Shown piece after piece: positions 53,157 through 60,463 of a stretch of 64,000 nucleotides of DNA. Below the pieces are notes generated by a model. The model saw nothing but the letters and a program-made list of their open reading frames with translations. It was not told the origin of the DNA and made no database searches. This stretch comes from Arcicella rigui. GTDB taxonomy: Bacteria; Bacteroidota; Bacteroidia; Cytophagales; Spirosomataceae. Both the position numbers and the translations under genes were made by a program. The stretch lies in assembly GCF_034929435.1 (NCBI RefSeq), contig NZ_JAYFUM010000005.1, forward strand, positions 300,642 through 364,641. Direction: 5' to 3'. Numbering within the stretch: the stretch's first letter is position 1; each line of letters begins with the position of its first letter.

Positions 53157-53220
53157 TAAAAAAGACCGTTGGTTTCATTACTAATACTTCCACAAGCAAT
53201 TTGTAAACAATATTATAGCG

Positions 53221-53409
53221 ATGGAGACACTAAAGAAAAGATTATTGATAACCAGTATTGGCGTTAGCATTTCATTTATGACTTTTACTTCATACGGTTC
53301 GTTTCATCCATTAACCATAGGTTTTTGGTGTAGTATTTTAGGTGGCTATATTTGGTATCTGATGATGTACTACTTTTTCAAAAAATACACCTCACCAAAG
53401 AATAAATAA
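53221..53409 (+). CDS. Small two-helix membrane protein
   Basis: The 62-aa product begins METLKKRLLITSIG and has two hydrophobic stretches (about 8-22 and 28-52), ending with FFKKYTSPKNK. No family is recognised. It starts 64 bases after the lipocalin-like gene and is the first of a row of tiny membrane proteins. Confidence 0.5.
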   Translation: METLKKRLLITSIGVSISFMTFTSYGSFHPLTIGFWCSILGGYIWYLMMYYFFKKYTSPKNK

Positions 53410-53520
53410 AATTTATGGCATTGTTGGTAATCAGATGAGGATAATACAATTTCTTTGTCTTTGAATGGTTAAATAATGAGCCTTTTTTCTAATTATTTTT
53501 CATAAACTCATACAAAAACA

Positions 53521-53664
53521 ATGAATTACGATTATCTGTTAGAAATACTTGGTATCGTTATTATTAGTTTTGGCAGTTACTATTCAAAAACAAATGACAA
53601 GATTATTCTTTATGTAATTCATCTTTGTATGATTGTTCTCGGAGCATATTCCATCGCTAAGTAA
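53521..53664 (+). CDS. Small membrane protein, 47 aa
   Basis: ATG at 53521 to TAA at 53664. The product MNYDYLLEILGIVIISFGSY continues with a short basic loop (SKTNDK) and a second hydrophobic helix (IILYVIHLCMIVLGAYSIAK). The two-helix hairpin and compact ends support a real small protein, although no family is recognised. Confidence 0.45.
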   Translation: MNYDYLLEILGIVIISFGSYYSKTNDKIILYVIHLCMIVLGAYSIAK

Positions 53665-53673
53665 TTCTTCGAT

Positions 53674-53772
53674 TTGAAAGAAAATTTTATACTCTTACTC
53701 ATAACTACGCCTCTCATTATTTTTGTTAGTTACGGGATGATTTTATTCCTAAATAAAATACAGCAATGCTAA
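53674..53772 (+). CDS. Possible 32-aa single-helix membrane peptide with TTG start
   Basis: TTG at 53674, nine bases after the preceding stop, to TAA at 53770-53772. The product (KENFILLLITTPLIIFVSYG and onward) is one hydrophobic helix. The start codon and size make this uncertain; it could also be a remnant. Confidence 0.3.
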   Translation: MKENFILLLITTPLIIFVSYGMILFLNKIQQC

Positions 53773-53886
53773 TTTATGGATTAAGTAGTAACAATCCAGA
53801 TAATACAAATAAGTTAAACGCTATTTGTCTATGTTTTAAAAATCATACTTCATAACTCATACATATTCCTAAAACCTCCACACACC

Positions 53887-54081
53887 ATGAAAAAAAGTAT
53901 TCTTTATTTACTCATCGCTTTTGCCATTTGTGTATGCTCAAGAATCATCATTGGCTTATACTTCCACAATCAAGAAGTAGATAAACGCTTAAACCAATTT
54001 AGTTGGGCAGCCGTTTTTCTTTTCTTGCTCGGCATGATTTCTATCAGAGTTTATTATACTTTCAATAAAAACAAATTTTAA
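53887..54081 (+). CDS. Small two-helix membrane protein, 64 aa
   Basis: The product MKKSILYLLIAFAICVCSRI has a first hydrophobic helix (4-26), a polar loop (YFHNQEVDKRLNQFS) and a second helix (WAAVFLFLLGMISIRVYY), ending TFNKNKF. The Lys-rich N-terminus may also work as a signal anchor. No family is recognised. Confidence 0.5.
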   Translation: MKKSILYLLIAFAICVCSRIIIGLYFHNQEVDKRLNQFSWAAVFLFLLGMISIRVYYTFNKNKF

Positions 54082-54103
54082 CTTTTTAGCTAAAGGAGGT
54101 ACA

Positions 54104-54142
54104 ATGATAAACAAAACAGAGCAATCACTATTATTTGTCTAA
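54104..54142 (+). other. Very short frame with unusually strong Shine-Dalgarno
   Basis: AAAGGAGG at 54092-54099 is followed by ATG at 54104 and a 12-codon frame ending TAA at 54140-54142. Such a strong ribosome site is rare in Bacteroidota, so it may be a leader peptide, or chance. Confidence 0.25.
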
Positions 54143-54203
54143 ATTCAAAACTCCTCACTCACAATGCAGCACTCCCCATTAGGGTAATTATCTTATTCAA
54201 TTT

Positions 54204-54233
54204 GTTGTCTTTCCCAAGAAGGCAACTTTTTTT
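54204..54233 (+). terminator. Terminator after the small-protein group
   Basis: GTTGTCTT pairs with AAGGCAAC (one G-U pair, 7-base loop), followed by seven T residues. Confidence 0.75.
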
Positions 54234-54248
54234 ATGCCCTAAATTTAT

Positions 54249-54314
54249 TTATTATGCTTGCAGAATAATATTTATATAAGTATTTTTACATAAAATTGTA
54301 TGCAAGCATAATAA
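54249..54314 (+). promoter_or_regulatory. 14-bp inverted repeat upstream of the acyl-CoA dehydrogenase
   Basis: TTATTATGCTTGCA (54249-54262) and its perfect reverse complement (54301-54314) are 38 bases apart and the second ends 18 bases before the start codon. Each copy has a nearly symmetric ATGC(TT/AA)GCA(T) core, as expected for two operators of a dimeric repressor. Confidence 0.55.
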
Positions 54315-54332
54315 CCATTAAATCATTTCACA

Positions 54333-56144
54333 ATGGCAAAGCAGTATTCTCGTCGCAATCTTGATTTTATGTTGAAGGAAGTCCTTCATGTAGAAGAATT
54401 AACAAAATATCCATATTTTCAGGACTACACGCTTGAAATGTTTGACATGGTTTTGGACACTGCCGAAGACATTGCTGAAAAAACTATGCGTCCTGCCTAT
54501 ATTTCTTCCGACAGAAACCAACCTGAGTTAATCAACGGACAAGTGAAGGTTCACCCTGCGGTAAAAGACTATTTCAAAGCGATGGGCGACTCTGGCATGA
54601 TTGGAGCTATGTTTGCCTACGAGCATGGAGGTCAGCAATTGCCTGCAATTATTGGTGCCGGAAGTGAATTAATCAGAGGGGCAGCCCACAATTCTTTTGT
54701 AATGTTTACGGGGCTTACCTCAGGTTCGTCTCATTTAATATTTTCTTTCGGTTCAGATGAATTAAAAGAAAAATTTGCCAGCCGAATGATTACGGGGGAA
54801 TGGTCAGGCTCTATGTGTTTGACAGAACCACAAGCGGGGAGTTCACTTTCTGACGTTATTACTACCGCAAGTCCGCAAAGTGATGGAACATTTAAGATTA
54901 AAGGACAAAAAGTATTCATTTCGGCAGGTGACCACGATGTTACTGACAATATTATACATTTAGTATTGGCTCGAATAGAAGGTGCTCCGCTGGGAACAAA
55001 AGGTATTTCGCTTTTTGTAGTGCCAAAATTCAGAGATAATAACGATGGTGTGTTCAATATTGATAATGATGTAATTTCTACGGGAATTTATCATAAAATG
55101 GGGCAAAAAGCTACGCCCGCCATGCACCTAACCTTTGGCGATAAGGATAATACCGTTGGTTATTTGGTTGGAGAGCCAAACAAGGGACTAAATTATATGT
55201 TCCAAATGATGAATGAAGCTCGTTTGGGCGTTGGCATGGGTGGCACTTATATCTCTTCGGCTGCTTATTATGCTTCATTGGAATACGCCAAGGAACGTCC
55301 GCAAGGCAGAAAGCTAAATAACAAGAATTTAGAAGAACCTCAGACCTTCATCATCAATCACCCCGACGTCAAGAGGATGTTGTTGTTCCAAAAGGCTGTT
55401 GTCGAAGGCTCTTTAGGGCTATTATTAGAATGTTATTACTGGCAAGATATGATTACTGCATTGGGCAAAGGTTCAGAAAAGGCTCAACCTTATCAATTAA
55501 TGCTTGATTTAATGACAACCGTAGCTAAGACTTACCCAGCAGAGATGGGGATTAGATCCGTAAATGAAGGCTTGCAAGTATTTGGAGGCTATGGTTATAC
55601 AGAAGACTTTCCTTTAGAACAAATGGCTCGTGATGTACGGATTATGTCTATTTATGAAGGCACAACGGGGATTCATTCTTTAACACTTTTGGGAAGGGGT
55701 ATCACAGCCAGCAATGGCAAAGCCGCACAGTTGCTTTTCAATAAAATAATTAAGACCATTCATTTAGCAAGTACCTATAATGATTTAAAACCATACTCCG
55801 AAAAGCTTGAAGCCGAACTTTTGCGTTTACAAAGTACTACTTCGCATTTATTAAGTATTGCGGCTAAAGGAGATAACGAAGTGTTTTTGGCAGATGCAAA
55901 TCTTTACATGGAGTTTTTTAGCATTGTTACCATCGCATGGATTTGGTTGAAACAAGCAATTGTAGCTAAGAATGTACTAATTACTCAGAATGTGGAAGGA
56001 GAAGAGTTATCGTTTTATGAATCTAAGATTCACACAATGAAATACTTCTATCATTATGAATTAATCAAGACATTAAGTCTTTCAACTCGCTTGACTGATA
56101 CTGAATTACTAACGGTAGGTGATGAAATATCTATTACATTTTAA
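54333..56144 (+). CDS. Acyl-CoA dehydrogenase family protein
   Basis: The 603-aa flavoenzyme has the family phrases AMGDSGMIGAMFAYEHGGQQLP, MCLTEPQAGSSLSDV (FAD and substrate binding), KGISLFVVPKF, EARLGVGMGGTYISSAAYYASLEYAKERPQGR and, near the end of the core, QVFGGYGYTEDFPLEQMARDVRIMSIYEGTTGIHSLTLLGR, where the Glu of YEGTTGIH is the expected base. The length (about 600 versus 380 for short-chain enzymes) and the extra C-terminal helical domain fit the large acyl-CoA dehydrogenases. It should oxidise acyl-CoA to enoyl-CoA. A nearby inverted repeat suggests regulation. Confidence 0.9.
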   Translation: MAKQYSRRNLDFMLKEVLHVEELTKYPYFQDYTLEMFDMVLDTAEDIAEKTMRPAYISSDRNQPELINGQVKVHPAVKDYFKAMGDSGMIGAMFAYEHGGQQLPAIIGAGSELIRGAAHNSFVMFTGLTSGSSHLIFSFGSDELKEKFASRMITGEWSGSMCLTEPQAGSSLSDVITTASPQSDGTFKIKGQKVFISAGDHDVTDNIIHLVLARIEGAPLGTKGISLFVVPKFRDNNDGVFNIDNDVISTGIYHKMGQKATPAMHLTFGDKDNTVGYLVGEPNKGLNYMFQMMNEARLGVGMGGTYISSAAYYASLEYAKERPQGRKLNNKNLEEPQTFIINHPDVKRMLLFQKAVVEGSLGLLLECYYWQDMITALGKGSEKAQPYQLMLDLMTTVAKTYPAEMGIRSVNEGLQVFGGYGYTEDFPLEQMARDVRIMSIYEGTTGIHSLTLLGRGITASNGKAAQLLFNKIIKTIHLASTYNDLKPYSEKLEAELLRLQSTTSHLLSIAAKGDNEVFLADANLYMEFFSIVTIAWIWLKQAIVAKNVLITQNVEGEELSFYESKIHTMKYFYHYELIKTLSLSTRLTDTELLTVGDEISITF

Positions 56145-56288
56145 AATAAACAATAAATACAAAGTTTGAGCAACGATTTATTTTTTGTAAATAACTGATA
56201 ATGATAGGATTAAAGAGCTAACGATTCATCAGTATTTATCAATCAAAGCTTAACGGTTTTTAATTACACGTACATCATAACAAACTTA

Positions 56289-56320
56289 GAATCCCTGCTT
56301 AATTGCAGGGATTTTTTTAT
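56289..56320 (+). terminator. Terminator after the acyl-CoA dehydrogenase region
   Basis: AATCCCTGC-ttaatt-GCAGGGATT followed by T residues, about 145 bases after the stop. Confidence 0.85.
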
Positions 56321-56365
56321 GTTTAATTTTTAAAAATTGGGAAAATGGTTAAGTAAAATTATTAA

Positions 56366-56546
56366 AAAACCTCATCCCCCTGCCCCTTCTCCTGTTGAGA
56401 AGGGGAGAAACTAAAAATTCTTTTTAGTTGATTACAAATACTTTAAATTTCCTTATTCAAAAAATCTATATTTTAGATAGACAAGCTTAAAATTCAAATG
56501 AAATCTCCCCTTCTCAACACGAGAAGGGGCAGGGGGATGAGGTTTT
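56366..56546. repeat. Intergenic copy of the palindromic GC-rich element
   Basis: AAAACCTCATCCCCCTGCCCC at the left and its reverse complement at the right. Inner hairpins (CCCCTTCTC-ctgtt-GAGAAGGGG and CCCCTTCTC-aacac-GAGAAGGGG) are near each end, with about 85 bases of AT-rich filler between. Confidence 0.85.
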
Positions 56547-56602
56547 TTAGCCTATTTACCACAAACAATTACTAATCTCATTTAAAAAATAAAGTCTTCC
56601 CC

Positions 56603-57001
56603 TCAAAAAAGCCCTTTAATGTTTAAAACATCTATCAATTCACCTCAATCAAGAACCATCTTTATCAGTTCATTAATATTCTTAGATTAAACATTTACCA
56701 ATTTGCCTTAAACAAAAGATAAATACATTAAAACAATTGACAATTAGGCTTTAACATAGAGTAATTTATGTCAATCAATAAGGTAATTGTCTTTATCAAT
56801 AAACAATTCATCTTAAACATTGACCAATTTGGTTAAAACATTGAGGTATTTGTTTTAAGCAATGAGCAATTCATTTCAAACAATGAAGTATTAGGGGAGT
56901 GCAATAAATAATTAATGTAAAACAATAAGCAAATTGCTTGATTCAAAGAGTAATTAGTTTTAAGCAATGACTAATTATTCTTAATCATTGCTTAAAAAAG
57001 A
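56603..57001. repeat. Array of nineteen degenerate 21-bp units
   Basis: Units begin every 21 bases without slippage from 56603 to 56981. The consensus is TNAAACAWTRANYAATTNRNN. CA at positions 6-7 is present in 18 of 19 units and AATT at 14-17 in most. Only the first unit and the last are poor. No frame is open through the array on either strand. Confidence 0.85.
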
Positions 57002-57031
57002 AGGAGCAAGAAGTAATTTATCTAAGTAATT

Positions 57032-57649
57032 TTAGAGTCTTTCGCCTGCTTTAATAGCCACGTTCAAGAAATTCTCGGCTGGAGGTACTGGACAAGTAAA
57101 TGTATGATTGTAAGTACAATAAGGTTGATAAGCAAGGTTAAAATCAACGTCGATATGTTGGTCTTTTATGGCATCAATGCTCAAATCAAGGTATCTACCA
57201 GAGCCATAAGTTTCCTTATTGGTCGTTAAGTCACGAAAAGGTAAGAATAAGTTTCCTTCGGGAGTCTTGAAGAGTTTCAAAGCACATTTTTTACCAGCTA
57301 CTTCAAAACTAATATTAGCATAAGCTTCGTATTCTTCTGTTTCACCGCCCGTCATGGCAATCTTAATCGTTTGTCCACTCGTCAAAACATCCAATTTAGC
57401 CAAAACTTTATAAGCAGGGTCAATATCAAAATACTTTAATCCTTTAAAACTTGCCTTATCTTCAATCGGAGATTCCTTATTGGTTTTCAAAAAAGTATCC
57501 TTATCCTTACGAACCGATACAATACCATTGATATATGCACTTTTTTGTTCAGCAGTAAGCTCTTCTGCTTGAGAACCCGACAACGAATAAAAAACAACTG
57601 CCAAAACAGCTAAAAAAAGGAAAACAACAAAGAATTTATTTTTAAACAT
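57032..57649 (-). CDS. DUF1684 protein with N-terminal signal anchor
   Basis: The start is set at the ATG at 57649 (MFKNKFFVVFLFLAVLAVVFYSLSG), which gives 205 aa and a clean membrane signal; the frame is open up to 57697 but adds only a polar stretch. The mature part has the DUF1684 features: KDTFLKTNKESPI near the start, YFDIDPAYKVLAKL, LFLPFRDLTTNKETYGSGRYLDL and the end DFNLAYQPYCTYNHTFTCPVPPAENFLNVAIKAGE. The family is of unknown function and often secreted in Bacteroidota. The 21-bp array lies just downstream. Confidence 0.85.
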   Translation of the reverse strand: MFKNKFFVVFLFLAVLAVVFYSLSGSQAEELTAEQKSAYINGIVSVRKDKDTFLKTNKESPIEDKASFKGLKYFDIDPAYKVLAKLDVLTSGQTIKIAMTGGETEEYEAYANISFEVAGKKCALKLFKTPEGNLFLPFRDLTTNKETYGSGRYLDLSIDAIKDQHIDVDFNLAYQPYCTYNHTFTCPVPPAENFLNVAIKAGERL

Positions 57650-57898
57650 TTTCTGAGGATTTTTGTAAAGAAGAAGAAAATCTTGATACGCAGGCAAATT
57701 TAATGAATTAACTTGCGAAAGTTAATCAACAAAAGGAATTCAGAGCTAATCTTAGTGTACAAAATTAGAAGAGCTTATAAAGCAAAACACAATTGAACGA
57801 ATCAATAAAGCAATGCTGTTAATGAATTAAGCATCCGTAGAAGCAAAAAACTGAAATCCGAAGAGTAAAATACGATAAAAATAATCCATAAAAGAAAA

Positions 57899-58483
57899 AT
57901 GTTTACAGGAATCATAGAAGCCATAGGCGAAGTAAAGCATCTTAGCAAAGAAGGAACAAATATTACTTTTACACTTACTTGTCCATTTACAAAAGAGTTA
58001 AAAATAGACCAAAGTTTAGCCCATAATGGCGTATGTTTAACCGTCATAGATATAGAAGGCGACAACTACTCTGTAACAGCGATAGATGAGACCCTACAAA
58101 AAACCAATTTGGGTAAATTAACAGTTGGTTCTAAAGTAAATTTAGAAAGATGTATGCCAGCAAATGGGCGTTTTGATGGACATATTGTACAAGGACACGT
58201 AGATCAGATAGGAATTGTTACCAATATCATCGCTCAAGAAGGTTCATGGCTCTATGATTTTGAATATGCCAATGACGGACAAAACGTAACCGTAGAAAAA
58301 GGCTCGATTTGTATCAATGGCACAAGCCTAACAGTCTTTAATTCAGGAACAAATACATTTAGGGTAGCCATTATTCCTTATACTTACGAACATACCGTAT
58401 TTCATACCTTACAAGTAGGCGATACAGTAAACTTAGAGTTTGATATCGTAGGGAAATACATCAAAAAGATGTTAGCAAAATAA
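57899..58483 (+). CDS. ribE: Riboflavin synthase alpha chain
   Basis: The 194-aa enzyme starts MFTGIIEAIGEV, the invariant N-terminus of riboflavin synthase, and repeats two lumazine-binding barrels (first: LAHNGVCLTV; second: GHIVQGHVDQIG and SICINGTSLTV). It converts two molecules of 6,7-dimethyl-8-ribityllumazine to riboflavin and a pyrimidine. It stands alone here; the other rib genes are elsewhere. Confidence 0.95.
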   Translation: MFTGIIEAIGEVKHLSKEGTNITFTLTCPFTKELKIDQSLAHNGVCLTVIDIEGDNYSVTAIDETLQKTNLGKLTVGSKVNLERCMPANGRFDGHIVQGHVDQIGIVTNIIAQEGSWLYDFEYANDGQNVTVEKGSICINGTSLTVFNSGTNTFRVAIIPYTYEHTVFHTLQVGDTVNLEFDIVGKYIKKMLAK

Positions 58484-58507
58484 AATAACAAGCGTAAAAA
58501 CCCCTTT

Positions 58508-58535
58508 TTTATAGCGTATTTATACGCTATTTTGG
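58508..58535 (+). terminator. Probable terminator after riboflavin synthase
   Basis: ATAGCGTAT-tt-ATACGCTAT stem followed by a short T run. Confidence 0.55.
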
Positions 58536-58544
58536 GAACAAACC

Positions 58545-58575
58545 TTGAATAACTCATAGCTTATCCATAGTTTCG
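58545..58575 (+). promoter_or_regulatory. Possible promoter of the Cys-ended small protein gene
   Basis: TTG at 58545-58547 and TAGTTTCG (7 of 8 to TAnnTTTG) at 58568-58575, with a 20-base spacer, about 42 bases before the start. Confidence 0.4.
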
Positions 58576-58616
58576 CATTTCATTTAAACCTTTAACAATC
58601 AATCTAATTAACAGCA

Positions 58617-58916
58617 ATGAGTCAAGTAATTACCCCCGAAGAGCATCCAGAGGATTTTCAATCAGCATTAGGATTAATCCAAAACTATCAAGACACCAAA
58701 AAGGAGAATTCAATTGATGCTCACTTTTTAAGTAAAGAAGCAATTCAAAAGTTATTGGAAAACCCTGATTTTGATGCTTTTAAAGTACATCATGCAAGAG
58801 CAGAAGATGGTACAAGAACTTTAGTTTTTGAAGGAGTTTCTAAAACAGGGGAAAGTTTAAATACTTATGTAGCAGGTGTACCAACTTGTCCTCCAACATG
58901 TAGCTGGAATGCTTAA
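58617..58916 (+). CDS. Small acidic protein with C-terminal CPPTCSWNA
   Basis: The 99-aa product has no signal peptide or membrane segment. It is acidic and helical in the first two thirds (SQVITPEEHPEDFQSALGLI, SKEAIQKLLENPDFDAFKVHHARAEDGTRTLVFEG) and ends GVPTCPPTCSWNA with the only two Cys residues four apart. I do not recognise a family. The layout of an acidic leader-like part and a Cys-containing tail resembles a modified-peptide precursor, but no modification enzyme is present. It is 12 bases upstream of the membrane-protein gene at 58929, so they are probably co-transcribed. Confidence 0.65.
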   Translation: MSQVITPEEHPEDFQSALGLIQNYQDTKKENSIDAHFLSKEAIQKLLENPDFDAFKVHHARAEDGTRTLVFEGVSKTGESLNTYVAGVPTCPPTCSWNA

Positions 58917-58928
58917 TTTTAGACTATT

Positions 58929-59612
58929 TTGATGAAAATTGCCAACATACCTTTGATAACATACTTTGCTTCGTTAATATTAATAGCTCCATTATGTATT
59001 GGAGTTATTAATATTAAGGCATTAAAACTAAGTCCTTTAAAAATCATATTCTACTATTGTATATTGTTTACATTATATGAAATTGTGGGGTGGTTTTTTG
59101 CACTTAACCGTTGGCAAAATCATTTCATTACTAATCTAACTAATTATACAGACATTCTCTTTTGGGGTTACTATTACATATTAGTAATTAAGAGTAAGAT
59201 TAGTAAGAATATAATTATCGGATTGATGGCCACTTCCTTATTGATTATACTTTGGTCGCATTGGGGAAGAGATTTTAATAGAATTGACGCTTTTGCACAC
59301 AGTGTAACAAATATATGTTTGATTTGTATAGCTTTGATTTTTTTCTATCAATTGTTGAGTAATCTTGAAGTAACTAATCTTTTTAACTATGCTCATTTTT
59401 GGATAGGCGTTGCTGCTTTAGTCTATTTCTCTGGCGTTTTTTTCACTTACATATTCTCAGAGTATATTGCATTCAACAAAAATCAACAAATTATTCAATA
59501 TTGGTACATAAAAGAGTATCTAACATTTATTCATAGAGTGTTTATAGCCATAGGCTTTTGGTACGGCAAAGAGTTAATAGTTCAAAGTAATAATAAAATT
59601 ATCAGTATGTAA
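58929..59612 (+). CDS. Multi-pass membrane protein, paralogue A
   Basis: The 227-aa product has about seven hydrophobic segments, with no recognised catalytic motif. Near the end it has FWIGVAALVYFSGVFFTYIFSEYIAF and RVFIAIGFWYGKEL, which align with matching phrases in the next gene (FWISIGCSIYFSGTLFVFLYGE and RTLLAIGIWFSK). The two are clearly paralogues. They lie in front of a histidine kinase that has little sensor region of its own, so they may supply signal detection. Confidence 0.65.
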   Translation: MMKIANIPLITYFASLILIAPLCIGVINIKALKLSPLKIIFYYCILFTLYEIVGWFFALNRWQNHFITNLTNYTDILFWGYYYILVIKSKISKNIIIGLMATSLLIILWSHWGRDFNRIDAFAHSVTNICLICIALIFFYQLLSNLEVTNLFNYAHFWIGVAALVYFSGVFFTYIFSEYIAFNKNQQIIQYWYIKEYLTFIHRVFIAIGFWYGKELIVQSNNKIISM

Positions 59613-59687
59613 AAGATTTGTTGTTGTCAAAATAGCAACAAAAAAGAGAAATCAATACTTAATATTCTTTAATATCAGGCATAAAAA

Positions 59688-60365
59688 ATGTTTAGAAGCC
59701 TTATTTATTTATCTTCTGTATCGGTTCTCTTTCCATTGGTTCTTTCCTTTATCAGGAAACAATATCTTGACAAAGTACTAAAAATACTTTTTTGCTATTT
59801 GTTAGTATCGCTTGTTGTAGAAGTAGTAGCTACTTATTGGGCATTTGTTTTACATAAGTCCAATCATTTTATGTTAAATGCTTTTGCTGTAATTGAATGT
59901 ATTCTAATAAGTTTAATGTTCAGCCAAGCATTTGTAAGTACTCGATTAAAAACCCTAACAATTTCAATCACAACCACTTTTACGATTTTTTCAATAGCTT
60001 TATTTAGCTATGGTGAGTCTTTTTTCGTATTTAATAGTACGATTAGTACGGTTGCATGTTTGTTGATAAACACTTGGGTTTTCGTTTACTATTATCAGGT
60101 TTTAAAAAACCCTAAAGAACGGGCATTATTTAAAGTCCCCATGTTTTGGATAAGTATCGGGTGTTCGATATATTTTTCGGGAACTTTGTTTGTATTTCTT
60201 TACGGAGAAATCATCTTGCTTGAAAAAAGCAAAACACTTTATCAAAATCTTTGGATAATTTATTATATATTACTTTTCATATTTAGAACCCTTTTAGCAA
60301 TAGGTATATGGTTCAGCAAGACGCCTCTACAGTCATCTCCATCATCCAGACCGGAACGGCAGTGA
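59688..60365 (+). CDS. Multi-pass membrane protein, paralogue B
   Basis: The 225-aa product has about seven hydrophobic segments and matches paralogue A in its C-terminal half (FWIS..YFSGTLFVF and the FRTLLAIGIW end). It ends with a short polar tail (TPLQSSPSSRPERQ) that overlaps the next small gene in another frame. No family is recognised. Strong linkage to the kinase genes suggests a sensing role. Confidence 0.65.
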   Translation: MFRSLIYLSSVSVLFPLVLSFIRKQYLDKVLKILFCYLLVSLVVEVVATYWAFVLHKSNHFMLNAFAVIECILISLMFSQAFVSTRLKTLTISITTTFTIFSIALFSYGESFFVFNSTISTVACLLINTWVFVYYYQVLKNPKERALFKVPMFWISIGCSIYFSGTLFVFLYGEIILLEKSKTLYQNLWIIYYILLFIFRTLLAIGIWFSKTPLQSSPSSRPERQ

Positions 60366-60448
60366 TGTTGTTTTTCTCTACTTCTATCATTATCTTAGTG
60401 TATGTATTACACGAAAGGCTAATTAAACAGAAAGTCGGAAGGCTTTAA
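60308..60448 (+). CDS. 46-aa single-helix membrane protein
   Basis: ATG at 60308 to TAA at 60446-60448, overlapping the end of paralogue B by 58 bases in a different frame. The product has a polar N-terminus (MVQQDASTVISIIQT), one hydrophobic helix (GTAVMLFFSTSIIILVYVL) and a basic tail (HERLIKQKVGRL). It ends 15 bases before the kinase start, so co-translation with the kinase is likely. It may be a small subunit of the signalling complex; no homology is claimed. Confidence 0.6.
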   Translation: MVQQDASTVISIIQTGTAVMLFFSTSIIILVYVLHERLIKQKVGRL

Positions 60449-60463
60449 AAGAAGAAAAATTGA

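Larger units (their letters stand above)
56145..57031. other. Repeat-filled intergenic region of nearly 900 bases
   Basis: No gene. It holds the terminator, a large palindromic element (56366-56546) and the 21-bp array (56603-57001). Confidence 0.8.

Noticed and set aside
56603..57001. CRISPR or coding heptad-repeat gene
   Set aside because: Units are contiguous with no spacers, and stop codons occur in every frame on both strands.
57650..57697. Longer start of the DUF1684 protein
   Set aside because: The extra 16 residues are polar and would precede the hydrophobic signal; the ATG at 57649 is better.
57782..57898. FMN riboswitch before riboflavin synthase
   Set aside because: None of the conserved RFN-element stems or the GGGGCAGGGTGAAA-type words were found in the upstream bases.
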